From positions 9,602,001-9,666,000 of the forward strand of contig NC_056412.1 in the NCBI RefSeq assembly GCF_905147365.1: DNA of 64,000 nt, given 5' to 3'. Source of the stretch: Aricia agestis. Taxonomy: Eukaryota; Arthropoda; Insecta; Lepidoptera; Lycaenidae. Each line of letters opens with the position of its first letter. The first letter of the stretch is position 1. Below the pieces are notes generated by a model that was not told the origin of the DNA, made no database searches, and worked only from the letters and a program-made list of their open reading frames with translations. A program made the translations under genes and the position numbers. This document shows positions 10,995 through 21,836 of this stretch, in pieces.

Positions 10995-11920
10995 ATAAAA
11001 TCGGCCAAGTGCGAGTCGGACTCGCGCACGAAGGGTTCCGTATCCCCCGGAGCCCCCCTCATTTTTTTATTTTATTTTAATATTATTATTATTTATTAAA
11101 GTACACAATATATAGCCTTATGGTAGTTCTGCCTCACAATAATTAGTGTGGGATAGATCTAACATCAAGCGCAGTTAGTCAACCGAAGGATGGCGGTAAA
11201 ACCATCAACGATAGGGTCAGTGAAAAAATCCATGGTCATCAATGGGCTGCAGCATTGATGGTTTGATTCATTGGCCCCCTGTCAGATTGCCAATCTGCGT
11301 GCTCCGCGTGGCAATTATGAGCAATTGCCTCTTATGAAACGCACCAGAAAAAGATGGCCCCTAGTTCCCGGTAGCGTTACTATTCCTGGCCACGGTAGTG
11401 GCCATGGTAACGGCACTGCGAGGGGTGCTAAGAATCTCCGGGCTACGGATCGCTACCACCAACTGCACCTGGCGACGTACAACGGACGACGATCTCCGCT
11501 TAGTTGCAGGCCCATATTGGACGCGAGTAGCAGGAGATCGGTCATCTTGGCGTTCATTGAGAGAGGCCTATGTCCAGCAGTGGACGACTATAGGCTGATA
11601 TGATGATGACACAATATATAATAAAGGATTTAAAAAAAAATTCAGTGTCTAATTGTTACCATTATTGAAATTGAGCAAAAAATGCCAAAAAATCACGTTT
11701 CTTGTATGTAAGCCCCCCTTCATTATTAATTTTATTTGTTTTTATTATTTGTTGTTATAGCGGTAACAGAAATACACAATCTGTGAAAAATTCAGAAGAC
11801 TAGCTATAGCGAGTTTTTAAATACAGCCTGCTGACAGATAGACGGACAGACGGACAGACAGACATCGAAGTCTTAGTAATAGGGTCCCGTTATTACCCTT
11901 TGGGTACGGAACCCTAAAAA
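10995..11920 (+). mobile_element. GGGTTCCG-type non-autonomous element, interrupted
   Basis: Left end reads AAAATCGGCCAAGTGCGAG...GAAGGGTTCCGTA and the right end ...GGGTACGGAACCCTAAAAA, preceded by a GACAGACGGACAGA tract. Other pieces with the same ends occur at 16,868, 23,159, 30,153 and 49,216. About half of its present length is a secondary LINE insertion (11,115-11,608). Confidence 0.75.
11115..11608 (+). mobile_element. 5'-truncated RTE-like LINE (or LINE-tailed SINE) with 12-bp target duplication
   Basis: Flanked by ACACAATATATA at 11,103-11,114 and again at 11,609-11,620. The 3' end encodes the terminal peptide DRSSWRSLREAYVQQWTTIG, typical of the C-terminus of RTE-like endonuclease-reverse transcriptases, and ends in a GATGATGA microsatellite tail rather than poly(A). 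The first 200 bp do not look coding, so it may be a rearranged copy or a SINE sharing the LINE tail. A second, much shorter copy sits at 30,018-30,093. Confidence 0.8.
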
Positions 11921-12952
11921 GATAATACTGTACGATGTGTATAATATGCGTCTTTTGTATATAATTGACTCCTTTATACGTTACCTATACGAGTACTACC
12001 TATAACACAATATTATTATAACTAATACGAGTGAAAATCTGAGGGTGCAGCTCTACTTTGGATAGAACAAGGGAGGCATTTCGCTCTACCTGTTACTGAT
12101 GATTCAAGTTTTCTCACGCGACTTAGGTAAGCCCTTCGGTAGGTCCTAGAGAGCCTGAAAAACTGTAGGCTTCGCACAACTAATTTACAACTATTCGGAT
12201 GTGATTTAAATATGATAAAACCGTAATAATAATATTATTATGACAATTATTAACAGAGCTTTCACGATTTTATTTCATAGCGATACGATAACGTTGTCGT
12301 ATTTGCTCATGCTGAGCCCACTAAATAAAGCTGAATAAACGTAGCACGAGCGCCGATAAATGTCCATTTATTTGTATTTAAAAAGATTATTCGAACGTGC
12401 TCTTTGTGGAAGTAATTTGATCGATTCTCTAAGATTGGATTATGTTGTAGCGGTACAGCGCCGTGAACACTGATGCAGACCAGTCAGAGTTGTGTTACCT
12501 CCGACGAGACCTTTGCACGAACGACTTAAGAGTGACTTTTGGATAAACCCCGAGGCAAAATAATATTGGCCGGAGTGTACGTCGAACGTCTCTGAGGGCC
12601 ATGTTTTATTGAAAAACTTTCCACGTCGCACACCGAGTCCCACAACTCGTACATTCCGGCTGTCTTTATTTAACTCACTAAAACTGGGTACAAACATTTC
12701 GCCCGCTCCCCGTACAGTCATACAGAATATTTAAATAACCTACATTATATTGTTTTCTTTTGGCTTTCGTGTGATTTAAAAAAATAAGTAGAGGTATTTT
12801 TAAGGATTTTACTGCGCTGCAAATGCTTTTGTTGAAAGGTAACAAAAAAAAATAGCAAAAGTCTTTCTAGTGGTTAAAGTTAGTGAATACTAAGTTACTA
12901 CGTAATACATTAAAATAAAGCCGATTTATATTTTCTATACACATTTTCAACG
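11921..12952. other. Intergenic; unsupported 93-codon minus frame
   Basis: An open frame at 12,440-12,721 (minus) lies in a GC-balanced, non-repetitive patch, but it has no recognisable domain, no clear splice partners and no neighbouring exons. It is treated as unsupported; the patch may instead be a conserved non-coding sequence. Confidence 0.4.
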
Positions 12953-13115
12953 CCTCCGTGGTCTAGTGGTATAGATCGCGGCTCTTGACTCGGAGTTGTG
13001 GGTTCGATTCCAGGTTTGGTTAGGACAATGCAGGCTGATCACCTAATTGTCTGACAAGTAACATCGCCCATGACTATTAACAATGTCGGATGTGAAAAAC
13101 GACAACTTTACAGGA
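12953..13115 (+). mobile_element. tRNA-derived SINE head (truncated)
   Basis: A tRNA-like head with an A box (TGGTCTAGTGGTATAGA) and an exact B box (GGTTCGATTCC) spaced as in tRNA genes, followed directly by the lepidopteran SINE body CAGGCTGATCACCTAATTGT. The acceptor stem does not close, and the body after it is not host tRNA flank, so this is a SINE rather than a working tRNA gene. The usual SINE tail is missing. Confidence 0.8.
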
Positions 13116-13244
13116 GAGCGATTCAAAGTCTAAATTGTGCATAAATTTATTTCAAGTAGGATCATGAAATTTCAGGGTAATACTACTCGTATAAAAGTTA
13201 TTTACGTTTGATATGTTATTATGAGTATCTCGTATTTTATGCCT

Positions 13245-13315
13245 AAATAGCTGGCCTGGTTTCAGTGAAATCGGCCACCGCCACCGAAAACCGGTGTGGG
13301 AGCTATTATACACAT
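13245..13315 (+). repeat. CCGGTGTGGGAACT repeat fragment
   Basis: GCCTGGTTTCAGTGAAATCG then CACCGAAAACCGGTGTGGGA. A close relative is at 21,882-21,945 and a reverse piece near 1,105-1,130. Small dispersed palindromic repeat. Confidence 0.65.
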
Positions 13316-13439
13316 TTTATACTGTGTTTGATATGATTTACAAAAAGTTAATTAAAGTGGAGTATAGAGACTTCAATCACAAATAATATCACAAAGAGAG
13401 GTACGAATTGAATTAGAATTTAATGTAATTTATGTGCCT

Positions 13440-14230
13440 TTCTTTAAATTACAACTTTTGAAGAGCTCTCGGCCGCCTGTTAAATAAGATTACGCGTTAA
13501 AATTTTAATTCTGTAATTCGACGCCGGCTCGGAATTAAACCTCGGAGTTTCGCAATCGCGTATATTAAAGAGTTGGTCGTAAACAGCGGGAGCAGGTCCT
13601 CCCGACAGCGGAGTAAATCGCTCCATTAGGCAGTTAAAAGCTCATCGCTATCTGAACATAACTCAGCGCCCGTCTCCGCGCGGTCCCATAAATCCAGTCT
13701 TTGTGCGAACGGGGCGTGCCCGCTTAAAATATGTACGACATTGTCTCCCCTCCCCTTTCATATCTTTCAATAAAACACAAGGACGGTCATCACTCACCGT
13801 AATGAATTATGCCCCCGGGGTCACCTCCCCGGAGAACTCAGGTTAAACTTTAACATTCAACACCGGAAGCAGAAAATATTTTTATAGCTAATCGAGCGGA
13901 TGAATGTTCTAATAAAACATCCCCGATTGCAGCGATGAAGGTGAACGAATCTTTCGGAATTTCTGGGTGTACATTCGGACGTAATATTGCTCGACCTGGC
14001 ATAGAAAACCCGAGCGATAAATGCTCGAATAGATTGTGTACCAATTTATTCCGTCCACTTCAGGCTACAGGTATCCCGCAGTGGGATTTCCGGAAAACAA
14101 AAGGATCCACTACATGATTGCCCATTACCTAATGTGCTGCTTTGTTTACCACCGCCCGCTTTAGCTCGCTAATACGTATTCTGTGTTCATACGCGCCACG
14201 TGTATCGGGGTTCGCGAGTCGTGACCTACA
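13440..14230. other. Non-repetitive, GC-balanced non-coding island
   Basis: About 800 bp of complex sequence unlike the surrounding AT-rich repeats, with no gene-like ORF (only 60-codon frames), several CG-containing words and a CACGTG E-box near 14,200. Candidate unique or regulatory DNA; function is not shown by the sequence. Confidence 0.45.
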
Positions 14231-14253
14231 GTAGAACGTAACTCTAAATTCGT

Positions 14254-14400
14254 CTATTTTTGACCGACTTCCAAAAAGGAGGAGGTAATACGTTCGGCTG
14301 TATGTTTCTTTCTTTTTATACGTGAAAGTTTAGGTGCGTTTATCTTAAGGGCCGTTGGATGAACTTTAACATTTTTTGTTTTATCCTTAGGACTGCAGAA
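14254..14400 (+). repeat. GACTTCCAAAAAGGAGG family fragment
   Basis: Starts TTTTTGACCGACTTCCAAAA and continues AGGAGGAGGTAATACGTTCG. The same family occurs at 26,045, 31,187, 37,655 and within the Helitron-like elements at 41,236, 56,560 and 57,512. Confidence 0.75.
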
Positions 14401-14640
14401 ATAATAATAGATTAATTTTGATAAAATTCAAAACGAGTAACGAATGAAAAGGGACTTCGCATGTCTCATCCCACCAAAAACATAAATGTAAAAATGGAGA
14501 GCCAAGTTCAATACAAACGTTATTCTTGTCTATGGACTTCGCCGTAAAATGGATGGAGATCTAAATAAGTGCCATGTTCTATGGAAAATTGAAATTTGTA
14601 TTAAAAGAACCAAATAACGTTATGAACAAATAATAGAGTA

Positions 14641-14904
14641 TATTTCTTTGCTTTATTGAATATCTATTATAACAATTGATGTTATTTAAATAATGTGAGA
14701 TCTTAAAGTAGATTAGATCTCACTTGGCCAGTTTTCATTACATCAGTCATTTCATAAAGTTATGTTCAATAACTATAATTCAATCAATTAAAATTAATTT
14801 TTAATTCAGATGAAAACTAGCCAAGTCAAATCTAATCTACCTTAAGATCTCACATTATTTAAATAACATCAATTGTTATAGATATTCAATAAAGCAAAGA
14901 AAAT
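14641..14904. mobile_element. Long inverted-repeat element (MITE)
   Basis: Arms 14,641-14,738 and 14,810-14,904 are near-identical reverse complements (for example TGTTATTTAAATAATGTGAG on the left) around a 71-bp loop. It has the form of a foldback MITE; target-site duplication not resolved. Confidence 0.85.
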
Positions 14905-14994
14905 AGCTACCGCGTGTCTAGACTCTAGATCTGTAAAGCTATTTATAGCTATTTAAAGCTATTTATTCGTTTATAAACGTAATTAAAAACATTA

Positions 14995-15134
14995 AGGGCC
15001 TGTTTCACCACTTCCAGATAAGTGCCGGATATGCTATCCACCACTTAACTTGACAGATAGAGTATGGAGAATCTGTCAAAAAAGTTGTGGATAGCTTATC
15101 CGGCACTTTATCAAAAAGTGGTGAAACAGGCCCT
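14995..15134. mobile_element. TA-flanked MITE, terminal repeat AGGGCCTGTTTCACCACTT
   Basis: 140 bp with 19-bp terminal inverted repeats AGGGCCTGTTTCACCACTT and flanking TA on both sides; the interior also pairs (AGTGCCGGATA / TATCCGGCACT). TA targets point to a Tc1/mariner-type transposase, though a TAA/TTA reading (PIF/Harbinger) cannot be excluded. Confidence 0.85.
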
Positions 15135-15299
15135 TATTTTTATTAATGAATTGTTATCTGATACATAATAATATCACTATAAAATCTGTAATGACATACC
15201 TAACATTATGCCATATAGACTTAATAACAAAAATTGTAATCTCGCGCATAATATAGTCGCATAAATTGTGTAGTGTGATGATAACACATTTTACGCGTT

Positions 15300-15893
15300 A
15301 CTGTACTGCAAGGCTATAGGCTATATTTTATCACGCTAAGACTAATAGGAGCGAAGAAATAGAGAAAAATGTGGAAAAAACGGAGAAAATTATTTGAAAG
15401 GGCTTATTTTAACGCGCTAATCTCAGGAACTACTTGTCCGATTTGAAAAATTATTTCAGTGTTAGATAGCCCATTTAGCGAGGATAGCTATAAGCTATAT
15501 TTTATTACGATAAGCTTAATAGGAGTGAATAAATAGAGGAAAATGTGGAAAAAAACGGAGGAAATTTTTTGAAAGGGCTTATCTCACGAACTACTGGAGC
15601 AATTTTTCTGTTACTTGGCACAAATAAGAAGTAGACCACATGAAGGATCATAGGCTATTTTTTGTGGACTAATTTGTCTGTGAAATATCTAATTTACGAT
15701 AGAAGGAAATGTGGAAAAAACGGGGGAAATTATTTGAAATTGCTAATTATCTTAAGAAAACTACTGGAGCAAATTTTATGTTATTTGGCACACATGAAGA
15801 ATACGTAAAGGGACATATACTATTTGTGCGGAAAAATGTACGGTTTCCGTGAAATTCCTAAATTACGCGGGCGAAGCCGCGCGGAACATCTAG
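15300..15893 (+). mobile_element. Helitron-like element, 3' end
   Basis: Ends TTACGCGGGCGAAGCCGCGC GGAACATCTAG|T, with the GC hairpin GCGGGCGAAGCCGCG just before the terminal CTAG. The body has repeated blocks (AATGTGGAAAAAACGG, three times). The 5' boundary was not resolved. Confidence 0.7.
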
Positions 15894-15977
15894 TTTTTTA
15901 TAAAGGCGAAAGTTTGTGAGTTTACATCCGTGTTCTAGGCTGATATCTTTGGAATCATCGGTTGCTCACTATGGAGC

Positions 15978-16570
15978 CAAGAGATGGTCCTAGTAAATAA
16001 AAATATATTCATCTTCTCTGACAGTCAAGCTACGCTTAATGTACTGACTTATGATGTGCCGTTACCGAGAACGTTCTCCCACCACAGCACTGGTACTGAC
16101 TGCAAAAGGCCCACCACACATTCCCACCACTGCAACTCCTGTGTCGCCAGGATCAACAGTGGTAACCAACCACGAAAACCCTTTGATATGATCTCAGGGA
16201 TGCCCGAGGGACAAGCTAAATCTGTCTTGGGACCCGCAACGAAATTAATCAGAAGAAATGTAGGAGGAGTAGGAGATACCAATTTCCCTCCCCAAGCAAA
16301 GCGGGAGACAGCCAAATTGTAATGACATTGATGTCCGAACAAAGGGGGAAGCACCACGGGAAAAAAAATACTGACTGCAGCAGAAATTTTGTCCAAATTG
16401 ATTCTGGGTTGTGGCGAGACGTAAAACATGTTGGAAGGGAAAAAAACTTCCGACCAGTGTGGGTCCCGACTCCCGGATCACAGTAACGTCCCAGGCAACG
16501 AAACCGCTGATGAGGTGGCTAGGCTTGGGGCTGAGAGTCTCAAAGCAAGTACTCGAGGAATGAGGTCGCA
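15978..16570 (+). pseudogene. Decayed LINE RNase H domain
   Basis: At 15,984 a frame reads NKNIFIFSDSQATLNVL, the third beta-strand/DSQA catalytic motif of LINE ribonuclease H; about 450 bp later another frame reads HSNVPGNETADEVARLGAES, the closing GN.xAD motif. Between them the frame is broken by indels and stops, and the upstream reverse transcriptase is missing. This is a fossil of an R1/Jockey-superfamily element that, unlike the LINE at 2,573, carried RNase H. Confidence 0.85.
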
Positions 16571-17341
16571 GACTAAGCAAAAAGCAATATGCTGATACCC
16601 CTGGCCTTGAACATTCTAAGGCACTAATTCCAGGCTTCAACAAAAAATAACTGTCACAATAATATAACAAGTCCAGTCTCATTATTATACCATTTAAAAT
16701 AAAAATAAATTTTATTATTACAATACCTGTAAGTATATAATATATAATATATTTAATTATTATATTTGAATTATCATTCATCATACCATCCATATCAACT
16801 GCTAGTATAACTTTTCAAAAAATATTTTTTGAAAAGTACTACTCACCATGCGTAGGAACCAAATAAAAACCGGCCAAGTGTGAGTTGGACTCGCCAATGA
16901 AGGGTTCCGCTGCAGCAATAAGGTTTATTGTTATGAAATTAAAAGGTTTTTGATTTATTTTTATATTTCAGTTGATTTAATAAAAGTTAAATAATTAAAC
17001 TGGGAACAAATTATCGGACGTTGTCCTGGGACGTTTTCCTCGGATGCGGTTTGTTTCTATATGGTTAATACAAAATACACTAAACTGTGCACATTGTCTG
17101 ACATAAGTCGCGGACGCGACCTTGAGCGTTCGGACGTCTGAAAAGAATCTGGCTAGCGAGATGTTTTTCATGCGCGGACACGGACTCGTCCGCGGACGTT
17201 CAGTCGTATTCGTTTCATTTTATGCGCATGTGCAGCTTTCCCGCATGTGCAGTAATAGAAATTAACATCAATTTCTGTCAGATTTTAGCACATGACACTG
17301 TTGTATTGGTCTTCGGACATCTGGCCAGTCATTTCAAATTG
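16571..17341. other. Repeat-derived intergenic DNA
   Basis: Includes a GGGTTCCG-element left end at 16,868-16,915 (AAACCGGCCAAGTGTGAGTT). The words GCGACCTTGAGCG and CGGACGCGAC near 17,110 recur near 23,125. No gene. Confidence 0.55.
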
Positions 17342-18452
17342 AGGGCCCCGAAGACGATCAAACGGTTTGACTCAAACACGTAAATTTTGGTTTGACTCAA
17401 ACCGATTTGATCGTTTACAAAGCTGGTTTGAACGGTTTGTCAAACATTTACGTGTTTGAAGCTTGTTTGATGAAATTTCATATTTTCGTTGTGTTTGACG
17501 CGCGTCGTTTGATAGTGTTCCGACGCGTTTGATCAAACCCGCTTAGTTTAGTGCTGGATTATGAAGAAGAAAAAAAAGAAGCTGTAGTTTCTAGCACTTT
17601 CTGTAGATGTTCGTGGGTAAAACGATATTATCTTAGTCGATAGGCCATGTATCATTAATTTGGACCAAAGTAGTTTTCTTTTTTTTTCTCTTCTGACGCA
17701 GGACATTAACGTTTTAAACATAAGATAAGAAAATCGCGATCCCCGTTCTAGAATCTAGACTCTAGAGCATAGGTTCTCAACGTGGGCGATAACGCCCCCC
17801 TGTGGGCGTTTGAGACTTTCGGGGGGGCAGTAGAAGACCCAGAGAAAATTAGGGGGCCTTGAGATGGCGCAGATGGAGCGTGGGTAGATAAAAAAATATA
17901 GTCTATAAAGGCAAAAATACACGCTAATCACGTATATTACTAAAGTAAATTAAAAAATAATATCGTTTAATTTTTGTTATTGTAGGTAAGTATTGTAATC
18001 ATTTTTATCACGCGTACACGTGTTATATATGCAAAATATTGCTCAATATAACTAAGCATGCGTTTTAATTACTCCCATTGAAACATACTTCTTTCATTCT
18101 TCATTTTAAACTCAGAAATAGGATAGGGGTAATATTCCTATCTTACGACTATAATATAATATCTTACGTTTAAATATAATCGTGGTAATAGCTGTTTTAA
18201 ATTCGCAACAGATGGTAAGTAAAATTAAGATGGGTGACTCTAGAAAAAAAATATTCTCAAAGTGGGCGGTGAGCAAAATAAGGTTGAGAAACTATGCTCT
18301 AGAGCATCTTATGCATCACAAGACGTGTACTCGACAGCGCGTATTGAATGAAACTGCGCAGTGTCGTTTGACAAACCGTTCAAACCGACATCAAACGGTT
18401 GCATCAAACACGTAAGGTTTGAATCAAACCGTTTGATCGTCTCGGGGGCTCT
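17342..18452. mobile_element. Terminal-inverted-repeat element split by a hAT insertion
   Basis: Ends pair over about 35 bp: left AGGGCCCCGAAGACGATCAA, right the reverse complement of AGAGCCCCCGAGACGATCAA, both continuing into CGGTTTGA(C/T)TCAAAC. Subterminal DNA is rich in AAACGGTTTGA/TCAAACCGTTT words on both sides. Without the hAT copy at 17,768-18,296 (plus one 8-bp duplication) the element would be about 570 bp. Superfamily not determined; target duplication unclear. Confidence 0.78.
17768..18296. mobile_element. hAT non-autonomous element with 8-bp target duplication
   Basis: Terminal repeats CATAGGTTCTCAAC and CATAGTTTCTCAAC (reverse strand), with subterminal GTGGGCG, flanked by a perfect CTCTAGAG at 17,760-17,767 and 18,297-18,304. 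Eight-base duplications and CA(G/T)xGGTTCTCAA ends are hallmarks of hAT. No transposase ORF. Confidence 0.9.
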
Positions 18453-18934
18453 TTAGCGGGAAGCATGTCAACTGTCAAGCAGCGACAGTGAGGATGATTA
18501 TTTAGCGGTAGCTGCTCTGTGTTGTCCGCCAAAAAAAAGAAAGCACGCTCGGAAAGCTTAAGAACCATAAAGAAATATAATATGACAGTAGTAATTGACA
18601 GTACTGATATTATGAACCCAAAACTCTACATTGTATTACCTATAGTGTCCGACCAAAACTGATTTTTCAGCCGAAACTGAAACCGAAACCAAAATTTGAT
18701 AACATTTAAAATTACAATTATTTACTGAAATTATTTTTTTTATTTTATTAACACATTAGAAAAAGTGCCAAATTAGATTAAAATAAATATTATTAATCTT
18801 AGACTCGAATATGTTACCCAGAAACTTTTCAGAACTGATATTCCGTTTTTTTATTCGAGTAAAAATAATAATAATATCTATGGACTTGTGTTACAGGTAC
18901 CAGACAACGGAAATATATTTATTAATACTTCCAT
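18453..18934. other. Intergenic, nothing recognised
   Basis: AT-rich; a CCGAAACTGAAACCGAAACC motif near 18,672 resembles the GCCGAAAC array at 22,950-23,040. Confidence 0.5.
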
Positions 18935-19145
18935 ATTAATATTATTATAAATCTGTCTGTCTGTCTGTTACCTCTTTACGCCCAAACCGCTGAACCGATT
19001 TTGATGAAATTTGGTATGGAGATTTACTTTGAATCCCGGGAAAGGACTATAGGATACTAAATACTTTTATCCAGGAAAAATGTACGGTTCCTGCACGATT
19101 TTGGCACAACGGAGTTACGGGCGTCATCCAGTACTATAATATACT
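18935..19145 (+). repeat. Helitron-type body fragment
   Basis: Begins TATTAATATTATTATAAATC followed by CTGTCTGTCTGT and AACCGCTGAACCGATTTTGA, matching the body of the complete 233-bp element at 56,223, but without its CTAG hairpin end. Confidence 0.65.
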
Positions 19146-19545
19146 TAAATTAAAGATTTTTATTTAACATTTATATATATTATTTAAGATTTTTATTATA
19201 TCATACTTATATTTAATACACATCCATGACCCGGAAAATTGAAAACTTTTTGTTCCGTCGCGTCGGTGGGATTCGAACTCGCCACCCCCAGCTTGAGTCG
19301 CCACACGCTCTTAAGAGCACACGCTCTAAATTATTTATATTTTATATTGAAATATAAAACACGTGGTAAAAGGTAAAGAATGAGGAGAGATAATTGACTG
19401 ATTGATTTTATATATATCTCATAGTGAAACAAAATTATTAAGTAAATAAAGTTCACACAGTGTATAATCAATTTATCATAGCATTTACTTAAGTCTTAAC
19501 CGTTTGTTTGGGAAACATTAATATTAAAATAGAGCTCGACAAGGC

Positions 19546-19615
19546 TTTAAATGAATGTGGCGAAAAAAGGAACTAACGCTGCCATCGTCATACAAAAACG
19601 CCATTTTAAAAGCTT
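19546..19615. repeat. Dispersed repeat shared with the RpL31-EXOSC8 interval
   Basis: GGCGAAAAAAGGAACTAACG with GCTGCCATCGTCATACAAAA is present in reverse at 35,150-35,215, inside the TIR element there. Confidence 0.75.
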
Positions 19616-19773
19616 TTATTTAACTTGCTCTGTATGTATGTAAGTATGTATGTTCGGGTGAAATCTTGGAACTCAATTTCGGAGTAGATATATTTAACCG
19701 ATCGAGCTGAAATTTTGCAGGCACGTTTAGTTTGGATGACAATACATGATATTGTATGTGACATCACTCTAAT

Positions 19774-20250
19774 TCCAATATGGCCGACCATCCAAGATGG
19801 CGAAATAGTTATTTTCTATGTAGTTCTACAATATATATATTAAATGAAAGGGCTTTTTGAGAGTAACTCGAAAACTAATGTAATGTCATACTACATCCAA
19901 TATGGCGGCTCATCCAAGATAGAGGTATAGCTATTTTTAATGCACTTCTGCAATAAGGGTATCAAATGAAAGAGCTCATTGAGAGTAACTTGGAAACGAA
20001 TGTAATGTCATTCTACATCCAATATGGCGTCTCATTCAAGGTAGGGGGATATATTTATTTTTAATGCACTTCTGCAATATGGGTATCAGATGAAAGGGCT
20101 CATTGAGAGTAACTCGGAAACAAATTTAATGTCAATCTACATCAAATATGGCGGCTCATCTAAGATAGGGGAATATAGTTATTTTTAAATCACTTCTGTA
20201 ATATGGGTATCAAACAAAAAGACTTATTGAGAGTAAATTGAAAAGTCATG
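19774..20250 (+). repeat. 122-bp tandem minisatellite, about four copies
   Basis: Units begin with TCCAATATGGC at 19,774, 19,896, 20,018 and 20,142 (spacing 122, 122 and 124 bp) and contain ATGAAAGGGCT and GAGAGTAACTCG. Unit length is not a multiple of three, so it is not a protein repeat. Confidence 0.88.
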
Positions 20251-20260
20251 TCGTGTCCTA

Positions 20261-20322
20261 ACGTGACGTGACGTGACGTGACGTGTCGTGTCGTGTCGTG
20301 TCGTGTCGTGTCGTGTCGTGTC
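20261..20322 (+). repeat. Compound pentanucleotide microsatellite (ACGTG)n(TCGTG)n
   Basis: About five ACGTG units switch to eight TCGTG units by an A-to-T change at the first position and continue directly. It abuts the 122-bp array. Confidence 0.95.
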
Positions 20323-20466
20323 ATTTAATTTTTTAGTCGTAAAATTAAGTACGATTTCTTAGAGACTTAAATTGAGTTAATCAGATTTTAACAAATTCTT
20401 GAAACAAAACAAACTACAATCAAGCAGACTTAAGAAATCTAGTCAGAGATTTAACTAAAAAACAAA

Positions 20467-20885
20467 AAATAAATTATAAGCAAAAAACTTTTTGAAAAAA
20501 AGCTTTTATTTAAATGCTTTAAAAAGAAGAAAATAAATTTCCCCTTAAAAATTCTAACTAATACGTTATAACCTCAATATATTATACAATTTGCATTATA
20601 ATAAAAGCTTATCGCGAGACTTAACAATAACACAATAAATATTGACATATTTAATTACTGTAATAAAATAAAAAATATAATATTAGTTTACTCAGTTGAA
20701 TTGGCACTAATTACTACTTTATTGTTAACAAATCACGCGACAAGCTTTTATTATCATGCAAATTGTATAATATATTGAGGTTATAACTTAATAGTTAGAA
20801 TTTTTAAGGGGAAATTTATTTTCTTCTTTTTAAAGCATTTAAATAAAAGCTTTTTTTCAAAAAGTTTTTTGCTTATAATTTATTT
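20467..20885. mobile_element. Long foldback element
   Basis: Outer arms 20,467-20,618 and 20,734-20,885 pair well (AAATAAATTATAAGC at the left tip; GCTTTAAAAAGAAGAAAATA inside), becoming imperfect toward a central AT-rich loop of about 115 bp. Typical large MITE; no ORF. Confidence 0.85.
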
Positions 20886-21281
20886 GACAGTTCTCATTTA
20901 CCAGCAGCGCCCCGCCCACTTTCATTTAAAGCCTAATCGCACTTTAAGAATATGTCATAACTCATAACTCATAGCACGTAATTCACCAACAGTTACATAA
21001 TATTATTATATTAAATAAACGTGCGTTTGTCGCTGAGAAATAAAATTCAACAATATAATAATAATAATCTTTATTAATGATAACAATATAGGTATATTAT
21101 TTACATGTCGCAGTCCACTGGTTAAAATAGCCGTTCAATCAAACAGCTAGCCCTTTGACTGAACAACGCCATTCAATAACACGGCTATACGTCGTTTAGC
21201 CGACTTGTGGACTGCAACGTTCAACACTACAGCTAGACGACGCTTAGCTAACTGGTTAAAAGTGATGTTATATACTGAAGA
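20886..21281. other. Intergenic with short repeats
   Basis: Contains direct and inverted pieces of GCAGTCCAC(T)TGGTTAAAA and AGCTAG between 21,105 and 21,260 suggestive of another MITE; boundaries not resolved. Confidence 0.4.
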
Positions 21282-21761
21282 TTAAGAGGATTCCACACCG
21301 CCCTTTTTTCCATACAAACGTTGTCCCCTGTTTCCTCCCTGGATAATGCTAGTAGAGTTATAATTTTTTTCCTGAATATCTACGGCCACTAATACAATGT
21401 CCCTATGTTTTCTTTTTTTTCATAATTTAATTATTAAATAAGATATGAACGTTCAAAAACCCAAAAAAATGGCCAGATTTTCCGCTGTGTTCAAACGTCC
21501 AGAAAACAGATTTGGCTAGATTATACAAAAAAAGCAAAACATAGGAACACAGCTCGAGCCTTTTTTTAATCTTTAATGAAAAAAGTACTTAAATCGGTTA
21601 AGTTTTGGAGAAGGAATCAGGGGACAACGAATCGTTGATTTTCTGGATTTTCTGCAGTTGTCTCTATCGCATTCTGCGGTATAGGCTTGAGGTAAGGGAG
21701 ACAGCTATAGATATTACACGTACTTTTTTTCATTTCTCTAGCCCCTGTTGTATCCTCTTAA
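21282..21761. mobile_element. TTAA-flanked element, copy 1
   Basis: 480 bp including TTAA at each end. Terminal sequence TTAAGAGGATTCCACACCG at the left and, on the reverse strand, TTAAGAGGATACAACAGGG at the right. TTAA target use suggests mobilisation by a piggyBac-type transposase. A second copy lies 260 bp downstream in the same orientation. No coding capacity. Confidence 0.85.
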
Positions 21762-21836
21762 TGCTGTAATTTTATTCCGCCGCGCCGGTCTACCATCCCA
21801 CTGCGTTATGAGAGTACAGGAATAGAGAGTGCTCTT

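Noticed and set aside
12440..12721. 93-codon minus-strand frame as a gene
   Set aside because: No domain, no convincing splice partners or poly(A) signal, and isolated from other exons.
12953..13025. Possible tRNA gene
   Set aside because: A and B boxes are good, but the acceptor stem does not close and a known type of SINE body follows immediately.
16049..16793. 126- and 182-codon minus frames
   Set aside because: Antisense shadows of the decayed RNase H domain, with low-complexity extensions.
20261..20322. CRISPR-like or telomeric repeat
   Set aside because: A simple pentamer run without spacers; not the insect telomere unit TTAGG.
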